Shown: positions 27,347 to 36,589 of the stretch, piece by piece
Position numbering within the stretch: the first letter of the stretch is position 1
Layout of the letters: every line of letters begins with the position of its first letter
NCBI GenBank assembly: GCA_023398165.1
Contig: JAEWSQ010000015.1
Location: 62,001-126,000, forward strand
From: Spirochaetota bacterium
Lineage (GTDB): Bacteria; Spirochaetota; Spirochaetia; Treponematales; Treponemataceae
DNA: 64,000 bases
Direction: 5' to 3'
Notes under the pieces: generated by a model
Databases searched by the model: none
What the model was told of the DNA's origin: nothing
The model's input: only the letters and a program-made list of their open reading frames with translations
Program-made: the position numbers and the translations under genes

Positions 27347-28624
27347 TCAGCAGATTTCTATAGAGCCTGAACTTCGAATAGACATGTCGTAAACACATCC
27401 TGCTTCAAGAGCGTGTTCCATCATAGTTTTGTACGAACTGCACAGATCCTCGGGTAAAAATACAAGAATAACGCCTGCAAACCCGCCTCCGTGAATTCTG
27501 CAGGAGCCTCTTGTATGTTTTTCAATAAAGTCTTCTGTAAGGGCAAGTGCAATGCTTATGGACTGCTCCTGTGGACAGGAAGGAACATACACATTCTGCA
27601 GATACTTCCATGAAGAGTTTCCCGAACTGCGTATAAGATCCAGAAACAGGGGAAAATCATTGTCCATTAAAGCCTTTACTTGCGCATCCACCCGGTCGTT
27701 TTCGTCAAAATAGTGTAATGCTCTCATCACGGCTCTGTCAGAACAGGTTTTGCGCAGTTCTTTAATATGATCCAATACGTCTTTTTTACTGATAGAGCGC
27801 AGGGTTTCTTTACCGAAAAAGCGTGCGATGCTTTTCATTTCAGAAGGAATAGAAGAATACTCCTCAGATAAATCCGCATGTCCCTTTCCGGTGTTTACAA
27901 TGAGAAGTCTATGATTATGAGAAGAAAAGTCAAAAGGTATTCTCTGTAAAACAGGATTTGACGGATTTTGGAAATCGATTGAAACCAGTCCTCCTGCAGC
28001 ACACGCCATCTGATCCAAAAGTCCTGATGCCTTGTTCCAGTATTTGTTTTCTGCAAACCGGCCTGCAAGAGCGCGGTTTTCCACACTGATGCTTCCCTTA
28101 TTAAAAAGACTGTTTAGGATTTGGCAAAGCATCATTTCAAACGATGCAGATGAACTTACTCCGGCGGCAGCTATTACCGTTGTCGAAAAACATGCATCAA
28201 AGCCTCCGGTTTTATAGCCTGAATTCTTAAAATATTGAATAATTCCGCGCAGTAGTGCAATTGAACCTTTCTCTCCGGGGATTGCATCAGTACTGCTGAT
28301 GTCCAGCTCAAATTTTTCATCGTAACTTACGTCGCGTATGCGGATCCTGTTAGTTCCGTTTTCACGTACTGCACCGATACAGTCAAGATTGATGCTTGCA
28401 GCGAGTACCTTTCCCAAATTGTGATCGGTATGATTTCCGCCGATTTCACTTCTTCCTGGTGAACTGAAAAACCTCAAGGGTGAAGATGCCGCGCCGAAAT
28501 ATTCAATAAAACTTTGTTCCACAGCGGAATATCTTTGAAGGGCTGTCTTTATATCTTTGCCGTAAAGTGAATTCAATAAATTTTGAACTGAAGGGCTTTG
28601 AACGAGTTTTTCGAAGTTCTGCAT
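27347..28624 (-). CDS. galK: Galactokinase
   Basis: A 425-aa GHMP kinase. Signature 1 is SSPGRSEIGGNHTDHNLGKV (galactose-binding), motif 2 is AAGVSSSASFEMML (ATP loop) and motif 3 is RIHGGGFAGVILVF. It phosphorylates galactose at C1 in the Leloir pathway. galT and galE are not in the window. It is convergent with the lipoprotein gene, 3 nt apart. Confidence 0.92.
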   Translation of the reverse strand: MQNFEKLVQSPSVQNLLNSLYGKDIKTALQRYSAVEQSFIEYFGAASSPLRFFSSPGRSEIGGNHTDHNLGKVLAASINLDCIGAVRENGTNRIRIRDVSYDEKFELDISSTDAIPGEKGSIALLRGIIQYFKNSGYKTGGFDACFSTTVIAAAGVSSSASFEMMLCQILNSLFNKGSISVENRALAGRFAENKYWNKASGLLDQMACAAGGLVSIDFQNPSNPVLQRIPFDFSSHNHRLLIVNTGKGHADLSEEYSSIPSEMKSIARFFGKETLRSISKKDVLDHIKELRKTCSDRAVMRALHYFDENDRVDAQVKALMDNDFPLFLDLIRSSGNSSWKYLQNVYVPSCPQEQSISIALALTEDFIEKHTRGSCRIHGGGFAGVILVFLPEDLCSSYKTMMEHALEAGCVYDMSIRSSGSIEIC

Positions 28625-28638
28625 ACGATCATCCTTGC

Positions 28639-29679
28639 TTAGAATTTTAAGTAGTATGCAGGAAAAACGACTTGAGAATCAAGATACCGTAGTAATGCAG
28701 AGGTTTCTGAAACGGGAAGGTCAAATAATGATGAAACCCCAAGGTATGATTCCAAAAATGATTTTTCCTTTTCATACTTGAAATACTCAAGGGAAATTGA
28801 ATCTGAAAGATCATAGGCAGCAATGAGAGCCTCAACGGTTTCATCCATTCCCGATATTCCATCAATTAATGCAAGATCCAAAGCCTGCTTGGCAGTATAA
28901 ACACGGCCGTCTGAAAGAGATTGAACCTGCGCCGGATCCAAATTTCTCCGCTCTGCCACGATTGAGGTGAACTGCTGGTAGCATTCATCAGCAATACTCT
29001 GCATAATGGCTTTTTGCTCATCGTTTAAAGGCTCGTTGAAATTAAGCATGTTTTTATTTTTTCCGGCGGTAATTGATGTTATTTTCACACCGGCTTTTTC
29101 AAGCAGTCCGGTAAGATCTACAGACTGACCTGAAACAACACCGATAGACCCCGTGAGCGTATTCCTGTTTGCATAAATTTTCTCTGCGGCACAAGCTATA
29201 TAGTATCCCCCCGAGGCCGCCATGGATGCGCAGTAAGCATACAGCGGTTTTTCAAGAGCATATGAGCGCAGAGAAAGATACACTTCATCGGATTCATACA
29301 CGCTTCCGCCCGGGGAATTTATAGTAATAATTAGCGCTTTATTTTGAGGATCATTTTTTAAAAGTTCAATGGTCTCTAAAAGCCATTTCTGATTGTAGTC
29401 GTTATTTTCTTTTTCAATAGTTCCTTCAATAGCAAGGATGCCCGCATATTCACCGCGAAGAAGGGAAAAAATACTCTTTCGTGAAGTTACTGCCGAGCGT
29501 GTTTTCATCTCGCTGAATGCTGACGAACACTGGGTTATGCCTACAATAAGCCCTATGAGAAGAAAGAGGGTTAGTATAACAAGACCTTTTCTGTATGAGA
29601 GTTTTTTATGATTCCGTTTAAAGGGAGCAATGTCTTTATCGGTATTTTCTACGCTTTCTGTATTTTCAATATCTGACAT
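28639..29679 (-). CDS. sppA: Signal peptide peptidase SppA
   Basis: A 346-aa membrane-bound S49 serine protease. One membrane segment (about 29-50) is followed by the protease core: AIEGTIEKENNDYN, ITINSPGGSVYESDEVY, YCASMAASGGYYIACAAEKI with the catalytic Ser, and NTLTGSIGVVSG. It degrades signal peptides after secretion. It lies 14 nt before galK's start, so the two may be co-transcribed. Confidence 0.9.
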   Translation of the reverse strand: MSDIENTESVENTDKDIAPFKRNHKKLSYRKGLVILTLFLLIGLIVGITQCSSAFSEMKTRSAVTSRKSIFSLLRGEYAGILAIEGTIEKENNDYNQKWLLETIELLKNDPQNKALIITINSPGGSVYESDEVYLSLRSYALEKPLYAYCASMAASGGYYIACAAEKIYANRNTLTGSIGVVSGQSVDLTGLLEKAGVKITSITAGKNKNMLNFNEPLNDEQKAIMQSIADECYQQFTSIVAERRNLDPAQVQSLSDGRVYTAKQALDLALIDGISGMDETVEALIAAYDLSDSISLEYFKYEKEKSFLESYLGVSSLFDLPVSETSALLRYLDSQVVFPAYYLKF

Positions 29680-29708
29680 AATAACCTTCTTTACATGAAA
29701 CTGGTGTA

Positions 29709-30368
29709 TCAGTTTTGCAGATCTTCACGGGTAATAGTCCCGGATTCCAAGGCCGTTTCTTTTAAAAACAGGTATAAAAAGGTTGTAGCCGTATCAATAT
29801 ACGGGCCGACCCATAGGACAAGGATTCCTCCGGAGAGTATTAAAAGAACCAGCCAGCCTGCAAATGAAAGGTAGAACATGAAAATGTCGAAGAGGCATCC
29901 CTTGGTCATTATACAGCTTACCCTGACGGCATTTTTAATGCCGATGGAAGGGTTTTCGGCAATGATGAACGGCACCATGGAGTAAGCGAGTGCCTTTATT
30001 ATTCCCGGTATTATGAGCAGCAGCGACCATAAAAAAATTTTAACGAGGACATATAAAAATGACAGTATTCCCTTAATCCATAAATTCAAACCTTCAAGAT
30101 AGGTATAAAATTTGGTCTGCTCGCGGTTTATGACAAAAGAGAGAAAAAAATAAGTTTCAGCCATGGAAAGAACCGGAGACATAAAGAACCAGATGAAGGA
30201 GGCAATAGAAGGAGTCGAAAGCTCAAAACTGAATAGGGACGATATTAAATCTTTTGCATTGAAACAGACCGACAAAAAACCGGTAATAAGGGTAACCAGA
30301 ACAGGAAATTTCCAATTGCCGCGCAGGTGGCTGAGAGCTTCTTTTTTGATGAGAACACGGTCAAACAT
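29709..30368 (-). CDS. DUF975-like membrane protein
   Basis: A 219-aa protein with about five or six membrane segments. LLIIPGIIKALAYSMVPFII followed by AENPSIGIKNAVRVS and a Trp/Gly-rich later segment match the pattern I associate with DUF975. Function unknown. It sits 29 nt after the sppA start, in the minus-strand run. Confidence 0.7.
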   Translation of the reverse strand: MFDRVLIKKEALSHLRGNWKFPVLVTLITGFLSVCFNAKDLISSLFSFELSTPSIASFIWFFMSPVLSMAETYFFLSFVINREQTKFYTYLEGLNLWIKGILSFLYVLVKIFLWSLLLIIPGIIKALAYSMVPFIIAENPSIGIKNAVRVSCIMTKGCLFDIFMFYLSFAGWLVLLILSGGILVLWVGPYIDTATTFLYLFLKETALESGTITREDLQN

Positions 30369-30383
30369 GGCTACCTCAAGAAT

Positions 30384-31229
30384 TTATTTATCGAAATGGT
30401 AGAAAAAACCCTGACGTGCGAAACCTGCAAATCCTTCTTTCTCAGGACTATACGATGCAAAATTATCGCCGTAGTGGCATAAAAACATTTTTGATTTAAT
30501 TTCCGGCGGTAATGTCTTCAATTCTTCGTAATATGCGTGAACGCCGCCGGGATAAAACTGGCAGTCATGGAATATGTACTCAATTGAAGGATACGTTTCC
30601 ATCATCCATTCCAGCAGTTCCGGATCAAAACGGGTATCTGAGGGGAACAGGATACGATCGTCGATTAATACTCCGCATGAGTAAAAAGAGTTGCGCCATG
30701 ACCCTGCTGAATCCGGTATATGTTTAGTTCTAAACATTTTAATGTCGATAGAACCTGATGTAACATGGAAAAGGGAACGGGGTTTTTTTGCTATTATCTC
30801 CGGTTTTACCTGTTCAAAATAATCGTCAAACCGTAAATATTCCCCGTCTGCAAATTCGCCGTAGGAATTCCCTCCGCGAAGCGATTGATCCCAGAGAATT
30901 TTCTTATATTCATCGGTAATTATCATTTTCGGTTTGCTTTTTACGACATAGCGGCCCATGAGAGCAACTTCTTCAAGCCCGCCGATGTGGTCGGCATGAG
31001 AGTGGGTTATAAGAAAATTCTTGATTTTTGTTACACCGGAGCCGTATTTCCATAATGCATAAGGACATAAGGTGCCGCAGTCAATTAATAAATGATCTTT
31101 ACCCTTACACACCAGAATATTTGTCTGAAAATGAACTTTTGAAAATGCGCTTCCCACACCAACGAAGAAAAAGGACAAGCCGTCGTTATCCTGGAAATCT
31201 AATGGACCGTCTAACTGTTGTATTTCCAT
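30384..31229 (-). CDS. Metallo-beta-lactamase-fold hydrolase
   Basis: A 281-aa protein with the MBL signature THSHADHIGG near residue 78, a His in VTSGSIDIKMFRTKHIPDSA and a late HDCQFYPGGVHAYYEEL motif. Likely a zinc- or iron-dependent hydrolase of the RNase Z/phosphodiesterase-like group. AGAGGAAG precedes the ATG. Substrate unknown. Confidence 0.82.
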   Translation of the reverse strand: MEIQQLDGPLDFQDNDGLSFFFVGVGSAFSKVHFQTNILVCKGKDHLLIDCGTLCPYALWKYGSGVTKIKNFLITHSHADHIGGLEEVALMGRYVVKSKPKMIITDEYKKILWDQSLRGGNSYGEFADGEYLRFDDYFEQVKPEIIAKKPRSLFHVTSGSIDIKMFRTKHIPDSAGSWRNSFYSCGVLIDDRILFPSDTRFDPELLEWMMETYPSIEYIFHDCQFYPGGVHAYYEELKTLPPEIKSKMFLCHYGDNFASYSPEKEGFAGFARQGFFYHFDK

Positions 31230-31289
31230 ACTTCCTCTAAAACATTTCTCAATAAATTTATTTAATTATATCACAGCTTATACTATTTT

Positions 31290-31952
31290 TCATTTTTTTT
31301 GAATATTTTTTTTAAAAAGTGTGTGCAAGCCGTAAATTTCTTCCACTCCTTCGACTAAAATACCGCCCATTCCAAGTGAAAGGGGGAGGGCTATATCAAT
31401 ATCATACCGGTCCCCGATGGATATACATGATTCTACTGCTGCTCCCGACAGCTGCGCTGCCAGTAAAAAGGGTTTTTCATGAGGTTTTGAAACTCCGCAG
31501 GTATCGAGTCCTATAATAGTCTGTATGAGGGAATCGACGCCGAGTGCTTCAAGAGTTTTTTTTGCAGGAAGAACGGGATTATTGGTTACACACAGCAGCG
31601 TATAGGTTTTGCGGAGAATTTCTAATTCTTCAAAGAGCCTTGTATCAGCATGGAGAAAGAGGGAAGGTTCAAGGAGATCATTCCTCCACGCGATGCTTTG
31701 TTCAATAGGTATTCCGAAAGCTTTGAGTGTATTTCCAAGACTTATTTTTTGCCCCTGATGTTCTTTTGCCCATGTATGCCGGTAGTCGTGAACCATTTTC
31801 CGTGCTTCCTCTTCTGTAATTGAACGCAGTTTGGCAAAGGTTCTCACTTGAATGTCGACCTGCTCATGGGCATAGGCGGGATTAGTATACAGGGTTGAGT
31901 CAATATCAAAAATAATTGTTTTTAGATTACGAGGCAGCGAAAAAATTGTCAT
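31290..31952 (-). CDS. HAD-family hydrolase, pyrimidine nucleotidase-like
   Basis: A 220-aa protein with HAD motif I IIFDIDSTLY (nucleophile Asp), motif II CVTNNP and motif IV GDRYDIDIALP. The sequence between (cap with YRHTWAKEH) resembles the SDT1/pyrimidine 5'-nucleotidase branch. Its start overlaps the FGGY kinase stop by 4 nt, so the two are coupled. Confidence 0.82.
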   Translation of the reverse strand: MTIFSLPRNLKTIIFDIDSTLYTNPAYAHEQVDIQVRTFAKLRSITEEEARKMVHDYRHTWAKEHQGQKISLGNTLKAFGIPIEQSIAWRNDLLEPSLFLHADTRLFEELEILRKTYTLLCVTNNPVLPAKKTLEALGVDSLIQTIIGLDTCGVSKPHEKPFLLAAQLSGAAVESCISIGDRYDIDIALPLSLGMGGILVEGVEEIYGLHTLFKKNIQKK

Positions 31953-33187
31953 AGTGTGTAGGTGTTTCCATCGGGACAGAGAGTCATCTGTATCTTAAAA
32001 AGGGATTTTGAAGCAGTGTAAATATCCGGAAAACAGCCGAGTCCTGAAAAGGCGACCGCGGCGTTTCCCGTCAGTTCCGCATCGGTGCAGGAGGGAATAT
32101 CGATTACTGCATTCATTATTGATGATTTCACCTGAAGCCAGAAAGGATTTCGAGCCTGCCCGCCGGTCACTGTAATTCTGCGTTCAATATTTTTACCGTA
32201 CAATGAGATAAGTTTTGTAAGCGCGTCACCGCATTCCTTCGCAAGATGTATCATCTGCTCATATCCTGTATCTGTTCTGTTTTCCAATAAATGTGATACG
32301 TAGTCTTTATATGAAGCATCTGCAAAGCCTGAGGTCTTTTTTAATGAACTGAATCGTATTCCGCTGTCGCTTATAAGAATACTGGCATTATATAGTCCGC
32401 TTATTACAGACGGCAGTGTCCGGACTCCCCCTGTGTATAAAGGTACGGCAGTGCATACATTAATGCCCTCGCTCGAACCTGCACGATCGCACAATAAGCC
32501 GGGGGAAAGAGTATTAGTTCCAATAAGAGCGGAGGTAAAATCGGGTCCGGCACAGAATACTGATATATCCTTTCCTTCGGCACATATTCCAAGATCCTTT
32601 CCTGCCTTTTCAGTAAGTGTTCCGCTTTTTTGTCCTAATTTAATAAAAGGCGGAAAAACTGAATGTGCCAGGCCTGATGCATCAATATCCTCTTTTGTCC
32701 AGTAGGCTTCGAGAAAGCGTTCTTCGGGCAGGAGTGTTGTTTTCTCGCCGCAAAGCTGCCATACAAGGTATTCCGGTCCCGAAAGTAAAGAAACCGGTGT
32801 ATCAGTGCCGGATTCTGTTTTTGAAAGGTACGATAGGATGCGCGGCATGAAAAGGGATTTCCCTTTATAGGGGAAGTCTGAAAAACGGGCATCGTTCCAC
32901 ATGACAAGTTCTGTATGTCCTGAATTGTACTGGGCGCAGAATGTGGGTCCGTTTCCGGAGATAGAGACTGCTTCGGGATTTTTAAGAGAAGTCTTATGTA
33001 AAATTTCGTGAACCGAACCGCAAAGCGCGTTATACCACATGGAAGAAGGGGATGAAAGATCGAATTTTCTTCTTTCATAGGCCAAAACATGCCCGGTATT
33101 ATCTATAAGTGCTGTTTTTAGAGAGGAACTGCCTATGTCAACACATAAAACAGTCTGTTTTTTTACATCCTGAACTGCAGTTTCCAT
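31949..33187 (-). CDS. FGGY-family carbohydrate kinase
   Basis: A 412-aa ASKHA-fold kinase: CVDIGSSSLKTALID near residue 14 (phosphate 1), CAGPDFTSALIG in the middle and VTGGQARNPFWLQVKSSI near residue 340 (adenosine motif). It is shorter than xylulokinase and glycerol kinase, so the substrate is not certain. Its ATG overlaps the prs stop by 1 nt (TAATG). Confidence 0.8.
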   Translation of the reverse strand: METAVQDVKKQTVLCVDIGSSSLKTALIDNTGHVLAYERRKFDLSSPSSMWYNALCGSVHEILHKTSLKNPEAVSISGNGPTFCAQYNSGHTELVMWNDARFSDFPYKGKSLFMPRILSYLSKTESGTDTPVSLLSGPEYLVWQLCGEKTTLLPEERFLEAYWTKEDIDASGLAHSVFPPFIKLGQKSGTLTEKAGKDLGICAEGKDISVFCAGPDFTSALIGTNTLSPGLLCDRAGSSEGINVCTAVPLYTGGVRTLPSVISGLYNASILISDSGIRFSSLKKTSGFADASYKDYVSHLLENRTDTGYEQMIHLAKECGDALTKLISLYGKNIERRITVTGGQARNPFWLQVKSSIMNAVIDIPSCTDAELTGNAAVAFSGLGCFPDIYTASKSLFKIQMTLCPDGNTYTL

Positions 33188-34425
33188 TAGTCCTGCTTAA
33201 CAAGTTTTTCTATGATGGAACGGTTGTCAAGCAGATCGCTTAACGATTGGTTATGATGAACACGGGCAATAACGTTTGCAAACAAGCCTGAAACATTGGT
33301 GTTAATATACCATTCGCAATCCAGAAGTTCCTTGTGGTAGACAGCATTTGTTCCGATTACGCGGTAAAAAAGACCCTTTTCGTAGGCCTGGTTAAACTGG
33401 GAGATGGCATTCCCTGTAAAAAAGGGAAGGCTGATTGCGGCAATGACTTTCGTAGCTCCCTGTTCCTTCAAAAATTCCATGGCTTTTAAAAGGGTACCGC
33501 CGGTTCCGAGCATATCGTCTGCAAGGAATGCAACTTTCCCCTGTACATCCCCCAGCAGTTTAATTGCTTTTATATTAGTATCGCGTGCATTCTGGGTAAC
33601 AATGGAATAATCCCTTTCTTTATACAGCATTGCAAGCGGTTTTTTTAGACCTGTGGCATAAAATTTGTTGCGGTCAACGGCTCCGGTGTCAGGCGATACT
33701 ACAACCAGATCATCGCCGTCGGAAGAAAGGTTCACCAATTTTGATAATTCTCTAATAATCTGATAACTTGCGTGAAGATTCTCTATATGAGCTTTGGCAA
33801 AAGTATTTTCGATTTCTCTTGAATGGATGTCGAGGGTTATGATACGGGATACACCCATGTTCTCGTAAATATGACCTAAAAGACTTGCGGTAAGTCCTTC
33901 TCTTCCCTTTTTCTTATGCTGGCGGCTGTACGGATAGACCGGAAGAACAAGCGTAATATCAAATGCACCTGCCTGACGGACTGCATCGATTGTAACCAGA
34001 AGGGATATGAGGTGATCGTTAACGGACAGTATCTGTTTGTTTTTACCGCCGTTAAGGGAAAGTTCCTGATGGTTTTCTACATCCTGGAAAATATAGACAT
34101 CTTTTCCTCGTATACAGTCCTTTATTTCCGTCTTGAACTCGCCGTTCATGAAATAGGTGAATTCAGTATCCACAAGAAACTCGGGTGCGCGGTATTTATC
34201 CACATTTCCGCGGACGCAAAGGTCTGATGTCTGTAAGTCATTGTAAAGGTTTATATCTTTTATGAGAGCATCTTTATCGATTTCGTAGCGTTTGGATATG
34301 ACATCGCGTTTTAAGTTAAAACGGTGTTTATACATATGACGGAGGTGAACTATTACCTCTTGGGCAAAAGCCTCTCCTCCGGGACAGGCGACAACAGCAA
34401 GATTCGTTGGCTCTGAATATGGCAT
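33187..34425 (-). CDS. prs: Ribose-phosphate pyrophosphokinase, long form
   Basis: A 412-aa protein making PRPP from ribose-5-phosphate and ATP. The PRPP loop DDMLGTGGTLLKAMEF, VVSPDTGAVDRNKFYA and LVLPVYPYSRQHKKKGREG identify the family. It is ~90 residues longer than the E. coli enzyme, mostly in the N-terminal part; long forms occur in spirochaetes to my knowledge. AGGGG lies 7 nt before ATG. First gene of the prs-kinase-HAD run. Confidence 0.88.
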   Translation of the reverse strand: MPYSEPTNLAVVACPGGEAFAQEVIVHLRHMYKHRFNLKRDVISKRYEIDKDALIKDINLYNDLQTSDLCVRGNVDKYRAPEFLVDTEFTYFMNGEFKTEIKDCIRGKDVYIFQDVENHQELSLNGGKNKQILSVNDHLISLLVTIDAVRQAGAFDITLVLPVYPYSRQHKKKGREGLTASLLGHIYENMGVSRIITLDIHSREIENTFAKAHIENLHASYQIIRELSKLVNLSSDGDDLVVVSPDTGAVDRNKFYATGLKKPLAMLYKERDYSIVTQNARDTNIKAIKLLGDVQGKVAFLADDMLGTGGTLLKAMEFLKEQGATKVIAAISLPFFTGNAISQFNQAYEKGLFYRVIGTNAVYHKELLDCEWYINTNVSGLFANVIARVHHNQSLSDLLDNRSIIEKLVKQD

Positions 34426-34527
34426 TCCTTAACCCCTGCGCGTTATTGTACTACAGTAGTTGTATCATTTTCACTGTTTACGGTCAAGGGGAAGGAAGGC
34501 CTGACTAATTCATGCGGGGACGCACGG

Positions 34528-35469
34528 CTAAAAGAGGGTTATGAGAAATGATTCCACGGTACGCCTATAGTTTTCCGGATCTACCCGGCTCGATGTTGCA
34601 TGTTTTGCCTGCGGTACGGTGAAGAGTTCTTTCTCCGCAGTACATGCATCATACAATGCGTACACCATCCATAAAGGAATGAAATTATCATCTTCCCCGT
34701 GAATAAAAAGAACCGGAATAGTGATTTTTTTTACCTGGTCCAAAGCGGAAGCTTCTTCAAAGGAATAGGACGCCTTCTCTTTCGACTCCAAACTAACCTT
34801 TTTTAGAAGATTGTCATCATAGATTCGGTACCATTTTTTCATGACAAACGATACTTCATCATACAGGGATGTATAGGCACAGTCCGATATTACCGCTTTA
34901 ACATTTGAAGGAAGTTTTTCTCCCGCCGTCATGAGGACGGTTGCGCCCCCCATAGATATTCCGTGCAGAACAATACCGGTATCTGTTCCCAGAGTACAAA
35001 TCAGGAGGTCTATCCATCTGAGGTAATCAAGCCGGTCAAGCCAGCCGAATCCGATGTATTCGCCTTCAGATCTGCCGTGAGCGCGCGCATCGCACATAAG
35101 TACTGAATACCCGTATTCTTCATAATACACACGGGCTATTTCACTCATGTCGAATCCGCAGCCTGTATAGCCGTGCGCTAGAATTACCGCCTTAGTACTG
35201 CCTTCTTTCCGTACAAGGGAGCCGTAAAGCTTTAAGCCATCATAGGATGTTATGGTAACTGTTTCATAGGGAACTGACGCTATCCATTCATGACTCCAGT
35301 ACATTACATTGCGTGCTTTAAGCGAATCGGGATTTGCCGGCTCAGTGCAGCTTGATGTGGGTTTCCGAGCGGAAGCAAAATCAAAATAAAAACGGGATGT
35401 ACAGGATGAAAGAAGTATAAGAATGATCGGCGTGAAAAATGGTATAAGAAAGGTTTGTATCTTTTTCAT
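34528..35469 (-). CDS. Alpha/beta-hydrolase lipoprotein
   Basis: A 313-aa protein with a signal peptide ending in a lipobox-like LLSSC. The hydrolase core is complete: AVILAHGYTGCGFDM (oxyanion), HGISMGGATVLM (nucleophile Ser), FIHGEDDNFIPLW (Asp) and VPQAKHATSSR (His). Probably a membrane-anchored esterase or lipase. I use the ATG at 35469, preceded by GAGGAG at 4 nt; the reading from 35646 would lack a signal peptide. Confidence 0.82.
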   Translation of the reverse strand: MKKIQTFLIPFFTPIILILLSSCTSRFYFDFASARKPTSSCTEPANPDSLKARNVMYWSHEWIASVPYETVTITSYDGLKLYGSLVRKEGSTKAVILAHGYTGCGFDMSEIARVYYEEYGYSVLMCDARAHGRSEGEYIGFGWLDRLDYLRWIDLLICTLGTDTGIVLHGISMGGATVLMTAGEKLPSNVKAVISDCAYTSLYDEVSFVMKKWYRIYDDNLLKKVSLESKEKASYSFEEASALDQVKKITIPVLFIHGEDDNFIPLWMVYALYDACTAEKELFTVPQAKHATSSRVDPENYRRTVESFLITLF

Positions 35470-35577
35470 AGTTCTCCTCTGCCCTATTGTATCAGCCGGA
35501 AGCGGATTTGGTACAGCCCTTACAATATCAGTATGTTCCCGGGACGCTGAAGGTTTGAAGATTTTCGGAAGCAGCTT

Positions 35578-35605
35578 TTGATTTTCAGCTTTATTGTGGT
35601 ATACT
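35578..35605 (+). promoter_or_regulatory. Promoter of the DUF4230-like pair
   Basis: TTGATT (35578-35583), 16-nt spacer, TATACT (35600-35605), then 6 nt to the GTG at 35612, putting +1 on the start codon. Confidence 0.55.
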
Positions 35606-35611
35606 TTTAGT

Positions 35612-36589
35612 GTGAAACAAAACAAAAAATCCGGAAAAGTCCGCACTGGAAGCCTTATAATTAACGCGCTTATTGCTGTTTCAGTACTTGCCCTTTTACT
35701 GCTGTTACTGTCGGTGTATTATAAACTTAATTCATCGGAAGACGCCTTCAGCACCTACGTTCAAAGCCTGGGCGATTATAATAAAAGTCCGGTTCTTGTA
35801 TTTAAGCAGACAGATTTTTATAAATATCTTGTACGGGGAACAGAAGATCCGTCCTCTGTTCATTCCGACACACTGCAGATCTATCTTGTGAAGGGCAGGG
35901 CAGATTTCGGTTTCGACATGTCGCAGGTTTCCATTAATAAGAAAAAAACAAGCTTTCTCCGCCGTTCTCTTTCAGTCGATTTTACCTCATCATCATACTT
36001 TCCCGTTTTTGCTGATATTACCATACGTGAGGATGATATTTACGAGGTTGAGACAATCACAGGCCGTCCGTATACAGAAGAAGAGGCAAAAGAAAAGGCT
36101 TCTATCGCGGGTGTTGTCGGGGGAAGTCTCGGCGCCCTCATGGGAGGGAGTATTTTTTCTTTGTTTACTGCAGATCCGATCTCAAAACTCGCAGGTTCCG
36201 CCTCCGGTGCTCTCATAGGCGCAGGTGCTGGAGGTATAAGTTCCTACCTTCTGACAAAAAATTATTGTATGAATTATAAGGGTTCCCAAAAGACCGGAAC
36301 TGAGCGTGAAACACTTCTTGATTCGGCAAAGCCCCTTATTGCTATGGAACTCCTTGGCGGGAGCGAAACAGTGTCCGATGAGAAAACGCTCCGCGAATGG
36401 GAAAAAAGTCTTATTAAAGATTTTGAAGAAGATCTCACAATTTCAATAACTTCATTTTTTAAGCAGTTCGGCTGGAAAACTATAACCGTGAATTTCACGT
36501 ATCCCTCTTCTTTCGCATCTCTTGAGCTTCTTCCGCTTCTGCAGGAGGAAGATACATCGGGTACCGTACATGAGGAGGCTGTACAGTGA
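35612..36589 (+). CDS. DUF4230-like membrane protein 1
   Basis: A 325-aa protein with an N-terminal membrane segment (about residues 10-30). The next ~130 residues (IYLVKGRADFGFDMSQVSI, FPVFADITIREDDIYEVE) resemble the DUF4230 fold. A Gly/Ala-rich hydrophobic insert follows (SIAGVVGGSLGALMGGSIFS) that may make a membrane hairpin. The GTG at 35612 sits 6 nt after TATACT and has no ribosome site; an upstream TTG at 35594 lies in the promoter. It overlaps the next gene by 4 nt. Confidence 0.65.
   Translation: MKQNKKSGKVRTGSLIINALIAVSVLALLLLLLSVYYKLNSSEDAFSTYVQSLGDYNKSPVLVFKQTDFYKYLVRGTEDPSSVHSDTLQIYLVKGRADFGFDMSQVSINKKKTSFLRRSLSVDFTSSSYFPVFADITIREDDIYEVETITGRPYTEEEAKEKASIAGVVGGSLGALMGGSIFSLFTADPISKLAGSASGALIGAGAGGISSYLLTKNYCMNYKGSQKTGTERETLLDSAKPLIAMELLGGSETVSDEKTLREWEKSLIKDFEEDLTISITSFFKQFGWKTITVNFTYPSSFASLELLPLLQEEDTSGTVHEEAVQ

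Noticed and set aside
30163..30402. Open frames on the plus strand across the DUF975 start, and similar ones elsewhere
   Set aside because: They are out-of-frame readings opposite well-supported genes and have no ribosome sites or family matches.
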